DNA of 64,000 bases from the NCBI GenBank assembly GCA_020809705.1, contig CP085826.1, positions 62,001-126,000 of the forward strand. The letters run 5' to 3'. Made by a program: the position numbers and the translations under genes. The notes below the pieces were generated by a model. It made no database searches, was not told where the DNA came from, and worked only from the letters and a program-made list of their open reading frames with translations. Origin of the DNA: Calonectria ilicicola (taxonomy: Eukaryota; Ascomycota; Sordariomycetes; Hypocreales; Nectriaceae). Within the stretch, counting starts at the first letter, position 1. Each line of letters opens with the position of its first letter. This document shows positions 11,064-22,160 of this stretch, one piece after another.

Positions 11064-12023
11064 ATGCGGTTAATTTTATCTTCATTGTCCTTGATTGATG
11101 TGAGTATGTATGGGGTCCAGGTCATGCGATGGGGCGACTCGCCTAAATACATGCAAATGGACGACCCGCCGCCACCACTTCCAGGCGAAATTCAACTCAG
11201 TGTCTCAGCAGTTGGCCTGCACCATTTAGTTCACGCCAGGGCGGCTGGCAAACATTACACCGTGAAGGAGGCCCCTCACATACTGGGGGTCGATGGTGTA
11301 GGACTCATGCCTGATGGACGAGAAGCGTATTTCATTACGTACTACGGTGAAAAGGGATCATTCTTGGGTCGAGTCAATATCTCGGACCGCGATGTTTTTC
11401 CGCTCCCATCGGGTTTAGACACTTTCCAGGCCGCAGCATTCATGAATCCAGCAATGTCCTCCTGGATGGCATTGAGGCGCATAGCGAGAAATCTCCCCTC
11501 GAGATTTACTGTTTTAATCATGGGGGCCACTTCCGCGTCTGGAGAAATTGCTATTGGTTTATCCAGACACCTAGGTGCTGGGAAGGTTATTGGCTGTGCG
11601 CGCAACCTAGAACGACTCTCCGCGTTAGACCTGGACGATAAAATTGCGATTCGAACCCCTGAGGCGATAACGGACTTCTCGTCCATAGGCACAGTCGATG
11701 TCATACTTGATTACGTGTATGGACCAGCAACTCAACATTTGCTCCAGTATTTGGATGCATCACACTTTTGCCAATACATCCAGATTGGCAATCTGGCAGA
11801 TCCTCAACTGGCTTTGAGTGGGTCAATTCTTCGATCCAAAAGACTATCTATTATGGGATCTGGGATCGGCAGTTTTACTGAATCGGAATTGAGACAGGAA
11901 TTGCCTAAGTTATTGAATTCGCTGTCAATCTTAGGTCCAAAATCCATCTCCCTTGTCCCTTTGAAGGATGTCAAAACCTGGATGGAATGGAGATGCTCAG
12001 AAAGACTGGTTCTTTGTCCTTGA
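11064..12023 (+). CDS. zinc-less MDR oxidoreductase (quinone oxidoreductase / enoyl reductase-like)
   Basis: Single-exon ORF of 319 residues. The ATG at 11106 (MYGVQVMRWG) is an equally good start. Medium-chain dehydrogenase fold: an N-terminal GroES-like part (LPGEIQLSVSAVGLHHLVHA), then an NADP-binding core with MGATSASGEIAIGLSRHLGA and the second strand GCARNLERL. It ends with PLKDVKTW, where family members close with a KDV motif and a short basic tail. Zinc ligands are absent, as in quinone oxidoreductases and enoyl reductases. It would reduce an enone or quinone with NADPH in the cytosol. Its divergent promoter with the monooxygenase suggests they act on one substrate. Confidence 0.82.
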   Translation: MRLILSSLSLIDVSMYGVQVMRWGDSPKYMQMDDPPPPLPGEIQLSVSAVGLHHLVHARAAGKHYTVKEAPHILGVDGVGLMPDGREAYFITYYGEKGSFLGRVNISDRDVFPLPSGLDTFQAAAFMNPAMSSWMALRRIARNLPSRFTVLIMGATSASGEIAIGLSRHLGAGKVIGCARNLERLSALDLDDKIAIRTPEAITDFSSIGTVDVILDYVYGPATQHLLQYLDASHFCQYIQIGNLADPQLALSGSILRSKRLSIMGSGIGSFTESELRQELPKLLNSLSILGPKSISLVPLKDVKTWMEWRCSERLVLCP

Positions 12024-12576
12024 TAGTTTTACCATAACTAAAGCACTTTAACCATGCGAAAAGGTCAATAGAATGTCCATTTTAATATTTTAATAGACAC
12101 ATTCTTACGATTGCTCGATTTTGCAGCTGAAATAAAAATGCCAAGCTACACTTACTATAGCGCAAAATAGGCCACTATAACGCAGACAAAAGTTTCAAGT
12201 ACCTTAGATCAGGTACCAACATCACGTATATAAAATTTCTCTTTAACATTTGGCCTCGGTGATTAAAATACCATCTCTTCGAAGCTATTCGCCCTCTCAT
12301 ATAACAGAATTCTCAAACTTTAAAAAAAAATTAATCAGAGAAATTCAGTGATATATAGTCATACCCCGACAGTATTTTATCTCTTAACACGGATTACGTC
12401 ATCGTATACAACTTCTTAGACCCTTGTATACTTCAAACGTTTGATTAGTTCCAGTGATTCAATCCACCCATATGCGCAATTTAATTCTTCAATTCCAACG
12501 TCAGTCCAGACCAATATGCTTAAAACATTTCGATTAACGCCATATTTAACAAAATATCTACTATCGATTATCCTAA
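12024..12576. other. intergenic between convergent genes, nothing recognised
   Basis: AT-rich stretch between the ends of two convergent genes. Only short A- and T-runs that could serve in 3' end formation are seen. Confidence 0.45.
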
Positions 12577-14802
12577 TCATTCATGTGGGATAAAAGGTAG
12601 GATCAAGTGGCTATCATATTGAGCTCCAGTATGAACGTTGTGAGACCCAATATTATCATCTTCTGGCGCATTTATGCGACAAGTCTCTGTTTCAGGATGA
12701 CACATATCATGACCTGACACCCTTAACATAATACCTTCCCCAGATGCGAACACGATACCTGTAGGCCACAATGGTATCTCTACCGGAATTACGGCACCAG
12801 GAATGATTGGCTTTCGTATTCGGTGAGAATAAAATACATCGTTCGGGGTATCCTCGCCCCCCCGACTTACGCCATGTGATGCTCTGAGAAATCCCTGTGG
12901 TCCGAGTTGCTTCACAATGTTGACATTTGGAATTTCATCATACGACACCGGGCAGGGATAGTTGATGTGCTCTAGAAGATTTCCATTTGAATCAATCTTC
13001 CGAATCTGGACTGCAATATCCATATCGTCATGCTCATCGCAAGACATGAACAATACGGCTTTCGAGTATCCAACAATTTCAGTCGCTTCTGCGAAATGAA
13101 AAGTGAAATCCTACCAGGCGTAAGCGCCAATTCGGGCTTTAAAAATGTAAATCTCCGAGTTTCAACTTACTAAAGTCTCACTGAGACTGTGGCTATCATA
13201 AGAAGTTACTGATTCGTAAGCGACTGGATCAAGCTGAAGAGTTTTGGTGCACGCATCCAGATAAAGCTTTCGCAATATCTGCCTTTTTAAGGGAAATTCA
13301 TTTTCTGGGCGTTCAATTATCGTTTTTGCAGGACTGTTATGAAAGCCGATCACTGATAGTCGCACAGGTGGTGTAGATGTTTCCCAATCATTTTGTAATC
13401 CCTTGCAATAGCGATCGAAGAACTTCTGAAGATCATCATTTACATCATTTCGGTACAAATCATACCCTAAAGCACTCAGTATATCATTTGATGAATTTAA
13501 TAATGTGAGAACTCTTACACTCAAAATAGGGATGAACTCGAAGCCATTTGCGGGAGGATTTGGCTGTTCTGTAAGTATGAAATGAACCCTTGACATGGAG
13601 CATACTCCTATTAGACTATTTTAGTAATTTTGTCGTCTCTATATAATAATTGTTAACTCACGCGAATGAGGCCACAACATACATAGGAATATCTATGTTC
13701 TCAACAGGGATGCATTTTGTCTCCCAGTAGTCATCAAACAATGGCCTTCGTCGAATCATTTGCCAAATGTCTTCCACGAAGCCAGGGCCTATGATAGCAA
13801 GTTAATACTCGACCGGGTTATTTTAAGGTCATTTATAAGCTATACCTGCGAATCCTTTGAGGAGCATCTGATGAAACTGCTTAATATGTGGTTTACCACC
13901 ACGGCAAAGTTGATCTCGATAAAGGTCAATTTTTCCTTCCCAAGGCGCAATAGCTTTCAATGCAGGATGAGAGAATCGAGCCGCAAAGTTGACCTGGGAT
14001 ACAGCAAGCCATGAGTTTCCCCTGGATTCAACATCAGTCCTTCTATTCGAAAAGCCGGTTCCCCCAGTCCACCGATACTCACGCCATTGCAACAGATCCG
14101 TTACACCAGAATTCTTTCGAGACGACGTCAATCACATCATAGACATCCATTGCTTCCTAGACAGCGTTGGTACAGAGAACAATAACGGGTCAACGCCGCG
14201 ACGAACCTGAATACCCCACCATGAGATATTGCCACCAGAATGACCAACTCCACGCGCGTCAACCTGGATAACGGCATACCCTCGCTCACACCACTCGGCA
14301 GGATCGAGCGCCTGAATTATATTCGGTCAGCCAATTATACAAATCGAAGACAATTCCATACCTCGAAACTCTCATATCCTGATGTTCGATTCGTAGAAAC
14401 ACCGGCTGAAAATGGCGCTATGCGTTCGACGCTAAGACATCCTAAAACACTAATTGGCGAAATTCTAATCTCAGAGAGTCAAGTGATATCATTACCTGTC
14501 CCTGTCTTTCCGTATGGGCTCCATGCAATGATTGCAGGTACTTTAACAAAATTTGAATTTTCTGGGCGAAATATATCTATGTAGACTTTAATGCCGTCTC
14601 GAAGATGTATATCGACGTCCCGATGCATAACCACATTAACACCAAAAGGACGCCTTCCTTCGAATCTGACGTGACCACGTTCAAGGAGCTGCACTGAGGG
14701 ATGGAACCCATGATAGATCCAACGCGGGTGTTCAGATGGCTTCGGCAACTTTTCGAAGACAATGTCCGTAAATTTAGAACGTAATTCTTTCTCGAAAGAC
14801 AT
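12577..14802 (-). CDS. CocE/NonD-family hydrolase (X-Pro dipeptidyl-peptidase S15-like)
   Basis: Nine exons join in frame: 14802-14496, 14441-14362, 14311-14207, 14156-14083, 14021-13846, 13788-13662, 13607-13519, 13466-13171 and 13110-12577. They give about 595 residues. The catalytic core shows SPYGKTGTG, VDARGVGHSGG and the nucleophile GNSWLAVSQ. Next come APWEGKIDLYRD, a helical cap, then WLRVHPYFEW and DLQKFFDRYCKG. The C-terminal jelly-roll ends with LWPTGIVFASGEGIMLRVSG and SHLILPFIPHE. Relatives cleave esters (cocaine esterase) or acyl-amino acids. No signal peptide, so probably cytosolic. With two other hydrolases and a monooxygenase nearby, it may cleave an oxygenated ester. TCCGAT sites lie at 14991 and 15123 upstream. 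Confidence 0.9.
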
Positions 14803-15646
14803 GATGAAATATGTTGTAGCTGTTGGAGATTTCTCAGAAACAAAATTGGTATTTTTGAGATGAATGATAAAAAGGAAAAGGGCTTCAAATTGTATTATAT
14901 ATATATCTAAAGATTCTTGCCCTAGCAGATTAACAAAGAATATCCCCAAGCTACCGATAGAATTGTTTAAGGCCTTCAAAGCCAGCATGTTCCGATTTGA
15001 TGTCAATACGGTACAGCCAACCGGATCCTCCTGCTAAGCCCCACTAACCAAACTATCTAAAGCCAAAGCTAAAAGCTCGGAAGGAAAGTGTGGCGAATGA
15101 GATGTCCTCATATACAAAGCAATCCGATTGGCATCAGCTTCCGGGAGCTCAAATTAAGACATCTGCAGAGCAAATTGAATTGAATTAAATTTCTGGGTTA
15201 TGAAAGGAGATAGAACTTCTAAACATCAAACAGAGATTGCTCACCAGTAGAATTCAATGCTCTCTGCCAGCCCAATTGACTCATTGCAGTATCAATGAGT
15301 TGAATCATGACTGAGGCCCATTTTATGGCCGAACTCATTAGTCTCCTGTCCATTTGATGCGTCACAGTGAATTCTTGTCTCGCGTCTCGGCGTTCGGCTC
15401 TTCGCGTCGGCGTCGGGGTATTTGCCCCTTCGCACTGTGGGACTTGACCATGTGCTAGCCTCTTTTCAGACTAGATTCATGTAAGAACCTCTACACTCTG
15501 GCCATTTTTTCCCCACTCCATTTTCTCCAGCCTTCAATGTAATGAGTAAGCAGCTGCCAAAGTATTTTTTCCTTCCTGGCCAAGTTTTCGGACTGTTTTC
15601 ATTTTCGTACTTCTTAGATAATAAAATATCATTCCGTGTCTAGAAT
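14803..15646. promoter_or_regulatory. divergent promoter between CocE hydrolase and Zn2Cys6 regulator
   Basis: About 845 bp between diverging starts. TCCGAT is present at 14991-14996 and 15123-15128 (ATCCGATTGG). A separate CGG-rich block of repeated TCGG units lies at about 15385-15418, nearer the regulator. CGG triplets are the usual target of Zn2Cys6 proteins, so autoregulation is possible. Confidence 0.45.
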
Positions 15647-18609
15647 ATGAAACGTGCAATCAACCCTGGGCCCTCTTTTCGCCATGGAAAGAGTCATCGT
15701 CGAGGCCCAAGAGCACTCGTCGCTTGCGAGCCATGTCGCAAGCGGAAAGCAAAGGTAGTAATACAGTTCCCGTGCGTTAATTATTGGACTAATAATATAT
15801 TCTAGTGTGATCAAAATATTCCTTGCTCAGTCTGCATTAGTAAGTAGTGATTTTCTTTTGCAATCCATCTACTAATTTTGATACTAAGAGTGCGACGTTG
15901 AGTGCTTCTATCGAAAGCCAAAGTTACGAGTACATCATGATGAGCCTGCACCCAAGGCATCAGTATTACGGCCATTGGCCCCATTATTGAGTGTCCATAC
16001 TGACAGCTCTCATCCAGAGTGTAGTACATTCCGGTTCGCATTAAACTCCAGTATCATGCAATGCTCGCCTGCTAACTCTAAATCATGCTATAGTGAGCGC
16101 CAGCTCGCCCTAGCTCTAACCCCAGCCTTGCATGCCACCCATAGTGAAGATGGGTTTCCTGAATCAACAATTGAAAAACAGAATGATATTTTAGATGTCT
16201 TTTCGTGGAACGGCCTGTCTACTGAAGATCACCACCAATCGCCAGGTAATAACCATGAAAGTGAGGCTGTAGAAGATCACGTCGATCTCATCCGCTCACA
16301 AACCGAGAATGACCTGAATATACCAGATACACCATCTGTTTATAGAGGCAGTATGTCATACATGAATATTTTGGTCATTCCCATTTGATGGCTAAGATTA
16401 GGCTAAAACTATCTAGACTTTTTTCCAACATTAGATACAGACAAGAGCGAGTACGGTCACATCAATATGCAACGCAACGGTACCCAGTTTTACGGACCTA
16501 CTGCAATGCTCGTTTTTATTCGCGAAGTGATTTCCAGCGCAAACTCTGTCCAATCCCCCATTGGGAATTCTAACCAAAAGCTCTCAACTGAAGAGGAATC
16601 TCCAGCCTCTGCGCCTCTCAGTCCGATACCAGGGGTCTTGGAAATAACGGAAGAAGCACCCATCGGTTGGTACCCTTTATAAAATATGGAATTATTTGAC
16701 TAATAAAACTATTAGGGAGTAACTGGCTGAATGACCCGGGGACAGACAACACAAATAGTGATCACCGAAATGAGCGAGCACCTTGCTCATCATTGGATGA
16801 GAAGAAATACGTGGTCGACTTAGAAGTTGAGAAGCAGTGTATTGAGTTATATTTCTCTAACCTGCATCTGATTTACTTCATTCTGGATCGGGATGCTTTT
16901 ATCACTCGTTGCAGCTCTGAGATTTGGAACCCAAGCCAGAATCCCCAGAACAAGACCGCATTCCCAGCACTATACAGCATCGTGGTTGCATTAGGAGCTA
17001 CAATAGCAGGAGAAGATTCTTGGATGGGACAAAACGAAGTGAAACTACGAAATTTGCTCAAAATCTGGACTCCAGAGTCCTCCAACTTGCAAAAGGAGCA
17101 GTCCGACTGGATGCCGTTGGAAGTGGGTAAACGATATTACGCCATCGCAAAAGCCTTACTTGATAAGTTTGCACACTTCTCTTCGCTAGAACAGACGCAA
17201 ACACTATTCTTAGTCGTAAGTTAATCCCGCATATAACTCAAATTACACCTCCACGGCTCACATCGGGACTGAAAAGTCTATTTTTCATCAGTATACATTC
17301 CATCCTCATGAATGTTACATGTACAGCGGCATGTGTATGCGAAGTGCAATGGCACTTGGGAGCGCGAATCACCCTGATTTACGAAAAGTTTCTGTCGACG
17401 CAATACGCACTTGGTGGTACGTCCCAGCTGTATTTTGACTTCAGCTCTATTTCTAACATTTATTAATTAATTCTCAGGTGTCTTTACCATCATGAAATGT
17501 ATGTCCCTGACTAGACGCATTAATATCCTGGATCCAAAGTATTTACTCAATGTCTTGCAGAGACATATGTTGCTCTTTAGGGCGAGAATCGTTCCTCAGG
17601 GAGCCGGAGCACTATCCTGTTTTCATGGCTGGATTTGGTGTAAGTATACAGCCATTCTTAATGTACTTGTCCTTCGGTCTAATTGTACCTTCAGGAACCA
17701 ATGCCAGCACCGTATATTGACACAGAACCTTCCAATACGTTTTTCAACCGTGCCATGACTGAGCTAGCCTCGATCCTGAGAAGAGCATCGGATCTAATCT
17801 ATCATCCAAAAGCAACATCATCCTGGAAAGACAAGTCAAACACTGCCATACATCTCGACAAGTCACTTGACAGATGGCTAACTGAGGTGTGCAAAGTATT
17901 TGATCTTCATAAAACTCTACTTACCGAACGAGAGTCGGTAACAAAGCGGAAATTGGTTTTAAAACTACGTAGGTGGAAGTCTTCCACCCAACCTCACTTA
18001 TTTACGAGACGTTTACATGTCTAGGTTTCAACAACGCTCGCATATTTATTCATAGGCCCTTCATCGTCGCAGCGGTTCGTCTAGGAGAATCACTCAATTT
18101 CTCTGACCACGTCAAGTTATGTGTAGAGGCATCTATGGATACACTTGACCTAATTTATAATACGATGGCAAATCGGCCTTTCTTTCGAACCTGGTAGATT
18201 CTCAAGTACAGACAATCAAACCAATCGCAGCTAAAATTAAAATAGGTGGTACAATGCGAGCCACGCCTTCAATGCAGTTGCTGTGGTATTATACGCTCTT
18301 CTCACGCATTTAAATTTCTTCAACAATCGACGTCTATTAGATTCTGTGGAAAGGTCATTACAAATCTTTCAAGCCATGGATAAAATCTCAGTCGCAAATC
18401 GATTCACCAAGGTTACCCAAAAGATTTTTAACATAATTAACAATGTTGTTGTGCATGGCGACACTGATGATCCAAAGTCTCTCTTTGATGGCCAAACTGG
18501 GTTGTGGGATTTTCAAGCCGAGGGTTTTTATGAACTTAATAGTCTTTGGGCAGTATCAGATTATCCCCAAACCTTTCTAGACACAAGCTTAGGTCATATT
18601 ATTCCATGA
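15647..18609 (+). CDS. Zn2Cys6 transcription factor with fungal-specific TF domain
   Basis: Eleven exons join in frame: 15647-15754, 15806-15839, 15889-16350, 16435-16665, 16716-17215, 17292-17416, 17478-17498, 17561-17639, 17695-17968, 18025-18193 and 18246-18609. They give about 788 residues. The binuclear zinc cluster lies at about residues 28-54. It follows C-x2-C-x6-C-x5-C-x2-C-x6-C, is split over the first three exons, and is preceded by a basic N-terminus. The middle homology region contains YFSNLHLIYFILDRDAF, MCMRSAMALG, TWWCLYHHE with CSLGRESF, and ARIFIHRPF. It should act in the nucleus and bind CGG half-sites. As the only regulator in the left block it is the likely pathway-specific activator. 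Exon 7 is a 21-nt microexon. Confidence 0.9.
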
Positions 18610-18813
18610 CACGTTAGTATATTTCAATACTATATGTGCTTGCCAAGAATGGAGGTTTCTAGAAACAGATAGTTTTTATACTATTCCAACTGAACCATTT
18701 CATTTCTCCCACGTGTTTATAAATTCGCACCATCTAAGTCAATGACAATGAATATAGGCAGTTCGACATAAATAAAGCAGTATTAACATTAGAAATCAAT
18801 ATCATCACAGTTG

Positions 18814-20355
18814 TCATAATACCGTCACGTCAGACTTCTCGCTCTTTGAGTCCAGATCCTTCATTTGAACCAGGTGTGTTTCATCACCGTCGTCGTAGGC
18901 AATAACAAATGTTCTCTCACATATGATTCCAGGACATGGCATGTTAGGTCGAGGACTATCAGTACTTGATTGAACCTGAGAAACAGCTGACCGAATAGGC
19001 GTCTTACTAAAGTTCGACAAATTAATTTTGCTAGTGGTGTTGTTGTTGTTGGCGTATTGTTGTGGTGTCGTAGGTGTTTCTTGAAGGCTAGGGAACAAGC
19101 GGACAAACATGAGACGTATAGAAGGCATGCATGCGCAGACCTCGCCAATGGCAATTTCTATAACGGACCACCTTGTAACTTGGAGATAGTCCCAGGTGGG
19201 ATTGTTGGTTTGCCCAAATTTAACCAAATATTGCAGCCGAAGCATGCTGATGACAGTTACACTGTAAATGATGTTAGAAGTTTGCGTTTTTCAAAGAAGA
19301 AGAAAGAAAGAAACAGGGAGACCAACAGAGTTCCAACACAAAACATTAAACCAACACCAATTTTCTTTCTTAGGCTCAATTTGAGTTTTCTTAACTGCCA
19401 TAAAGGCACCAATAACATCCAGACATCAAGTATGATACTGCAGGTAGCATTTGACCAAGCAATAGTATTAATATCATGGCAATGTCCTTGGTGTTCGCCA
19501 TCCCATTTTATCCAGAAATAAGACACAGGCCAGCATTGGAAAGCAGCGATGAAAACAAAGGCGGTTCCACAGGATATATTGAAAATCATGGTTCCCCATA
19601 GGATCTTTCGAGTCTTTGGTGTTGTGAATATTCGAAGGTAAAAGAGGAGAAGGGTCATCTTTAGCAATACTAGCTGGCCGAAATAGGTAACAGCCAGAAT
19701 GTAAAAGTATTTGCCAAACTTGGTAACATTTTCAAAAGGTATAGTCCAGACATCACGGCCTAGACCATTGGCAACCACGCCATACTGATTGATGACAAGT
19801 GCAGGGACACTTGAGAAGCCGGTGACAAGCATGGCCCAATCGTCAAGACCAAATCCAATATTCCACCAGAGCTTAAATAGGAGACGTTGGAGAATACAAG
19901 CACAACCAATGGTTCCAATAATGTTAGACAGCAGAACATGTCCAGTTGAGCGATCTCTAATGGGTGCGTCGCAGTACGTATAAGTCATGTTCTTGGTAAC
20001 TATCAAAGGGTTAGGAATGAGCAGCGACCTCAAATCAAACGCAGTAGATATACTTACAAAGAGATTCTTTGACAGTGCATGTCTTCACCACACATTCTGT
20101 AATATCTGTTTGCAGCTCTTCGTTGGTACAGGTGCATGTCTTATTCGTAGGCAGACACGGGGAATTCATTATCGAGGTCGTTAGGCACGTCACCTGCGAG
20201 ATATTAGAATCTGGGAGCTTAAAAATGCAATAGGGACACTGAATTACCGCGCAGCCAGGCAGCCGAGAAAGAAGCTCTTCCTGCGAGAGCTCTGCATTGA
20301 TGGCGGGAGCTAGCGCAAGGCTGAGTGCCAAGCTGAGCCCCCATACAACGCGCAT
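18814..20355 (-). CDS. CFEM-domain seven-helix membrane protein (Pth11-like receptor family)
   Basis: Four exons: 20355-20248, 20193-20058, 19999-19327 and 19261-18814, about 454 residues. It has a signal peptide (MRVVWGLSLALSLALAPA) and then a CFEM domain. Splicing out 20247-20194 restores the canonical spacing LPGCAVTC, DSPC-like NSPC, CTCTN and CVVKTC. A run of about seven hydrophobic helices follows, with the rhodopsin-like fungal motif GLDDWAMLVTG and PVSYFWIKWDGEHQGHC. The tail is long, polar and asparagine-rich. Family members such as Pth11 sense surfaces or host cues at the plasma membrane; similar genes also occur beside toxin clusters. It ends about 200 bp from the convergent regulator gene. 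The ATG at 20388 is possible, but 20355 gives the cleaner signal peptide. Confidence 0.87.
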
Positions 20356-20388
20356 GTTGAAGATAGAGTTTGCCGATGCACATTCCAC

Positions 20389-21803
20389 GGGGACCTGGTG
20401 GTTGATAAATGGAACAGCACTGGCATCTTTAGCAATGTGGCTTTCCTAATGTAAGCCTAGTCAAATCTCCTTGATCATTCACCCATGGTCATGGAAGCTG
20501 TGCACGAGCGTCTAGAACGGAGACTAAAACGGACGGTCTAAGCGTCGATTCGGGCCATTTTCCCCAAGTGGGCCTAAATCCCCAGCCTTGAGAAGTAAGC
20601 GAATCAGCAGGGTTGATGATCAGACTTCAACGGCCAAGGTTCGGTAATTGCAGATCATCAAAGTTTGCTCCCTCGATTGTCGCCAAGAATCAATCAAATG
20701 GCCAGGGTCGAGATCATCTGTGGAAGTGTTTTGAACACCTGAGAAAAGACTGCATTTGCTTGTAGCTACAAGAACTTCAGCCATCTGGGCAGGGGCAAAC
20801 AATAGTAACTAAACTAGCGTCACCTCAAAAGTGAGTTGTTGCTTGAGTTGAGAAAGCGGGGACAACGTGGCTGGCTCGGTTTCGTTCAACAGGAAGAAGC
20901 ATGCAGCAATATCCGACCCGTAGATGATATTGCGGACAATTGTAGATAAGATGATGGAATGCAACGGTTATATTTCATCTGGTTGTCAAATAAATAAAAG
21001 AAAAGCAACCAGCCCGAATCCAGTCGTCGGACTCCGACAGAGTATCTGATGGAAATGCCATGAAGCATTAGCGAAACTGGCGATGATATCGGGAACGGAT
21101 CCAACAGTGATACATCAAAACTAAATGGATGCCTCAACTACATTTATCCAGTGCCGGGAAGCCATCGGACGAAACACGAGACGAAAGAACAAACGGTGTA
21201 CAATAGTCCCCCTTGGCCCAACCCTTAGTGTCAAAGCGCTGTGGGAACGGGAACGAGCATCCCCTCAGTGGGTCCAATTTGAGCCACAAATTCGGGGTTA
21301 AGCCGGACGGCTAAATACCGATTGATGGACCAAGATGATGAATATATTCCCATGGTTATCCTAGTAACCAAGACAATTGATCTGGTTCTTAGCATAAAGG
21401 CTGAACAAGACGACAGCTCAGGTGTTAACTTCTTGCACAAAAACACCATGCCCACCATCCCTTCATGACTGAGTGCGGGTCTCACTTTGGCCAGCTCATT
21501 GCAAGTCTGCTTACGCCCAGCCCACCTCTTTTTTTTTCCGATTACCACTCAATTCAAACCTCCTATCAAGAGCTGCCGTTGGCCCAGGGCTGGCAATCGC
21601 GGATGGGGATATTTGTGTTACATACAGGGTCCACAAGGCGTCGTAGGGCAGAAAACTAATGATGCGTCCATCTAGGGTCACGGGATTAAGATTAAGTGTC
21701 AAGCGTGGGCCCGACGGCAAAACCTCACACTGGCCTACGACTCTTAGGGAAAATAAGCCGGTGGCTTACCTCTACGAAACGGGGATATGGATATGATGTT
21801 TTA
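20389..21803. other. intergenic flank of the transposon island, nothing recognised
   Basis: Several small open frames exist but none has a recognisable domain or convincing coding bias. The region separates the left gene block from the inverted repeat that begins the transposon nest. Confidence 0.45.
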
Positions 21804-21948
21804 CTATCCCTTTGAGTGCTGGGTAGCTGCACCTGCGTACCCCGCCCCACATGACCCCAGCAAAAGCAAGGTGACCTCGAGTGACATCATTGACTTCCGG
21901 AATCAATGCCACTCAATTTACTATGTAATTAATTTTTTAATTAATAAT

Positions 21949-22160
21949 TGTGAAGGGCTGGTCCTGGGTTTATTCAACCTAAAGGGTGCTCTGTATTGGT
22001 CTATCTAAAGCTAAGGAGGAAGGAGAAGAAGATAATTAGAAGAATGTGTTCTTCTGATTATATATGCCTTGGTGTGCCCTCGCTACCAATATAGTCATGA
22101 AGCTTAATTTAGGTGGATACGGCATAGCTGTAATCCTCTGCTAGGCTTTAGCCTGTGATA
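21949..22160 (-). repeat. left LTR of gypsy element 1
   Basis: 212-bp direct repeat of 27106-27317. Its terminal CA has become TA on the plus strand. Confidence 0.95.

Noticed and set aside
13829..14131. Separate 100-residue ORF on the minus strand
   Set aside because: It is intron read-through of the CocE hydrolase; splicing at 14082-14022 joins it to the active-site exon.
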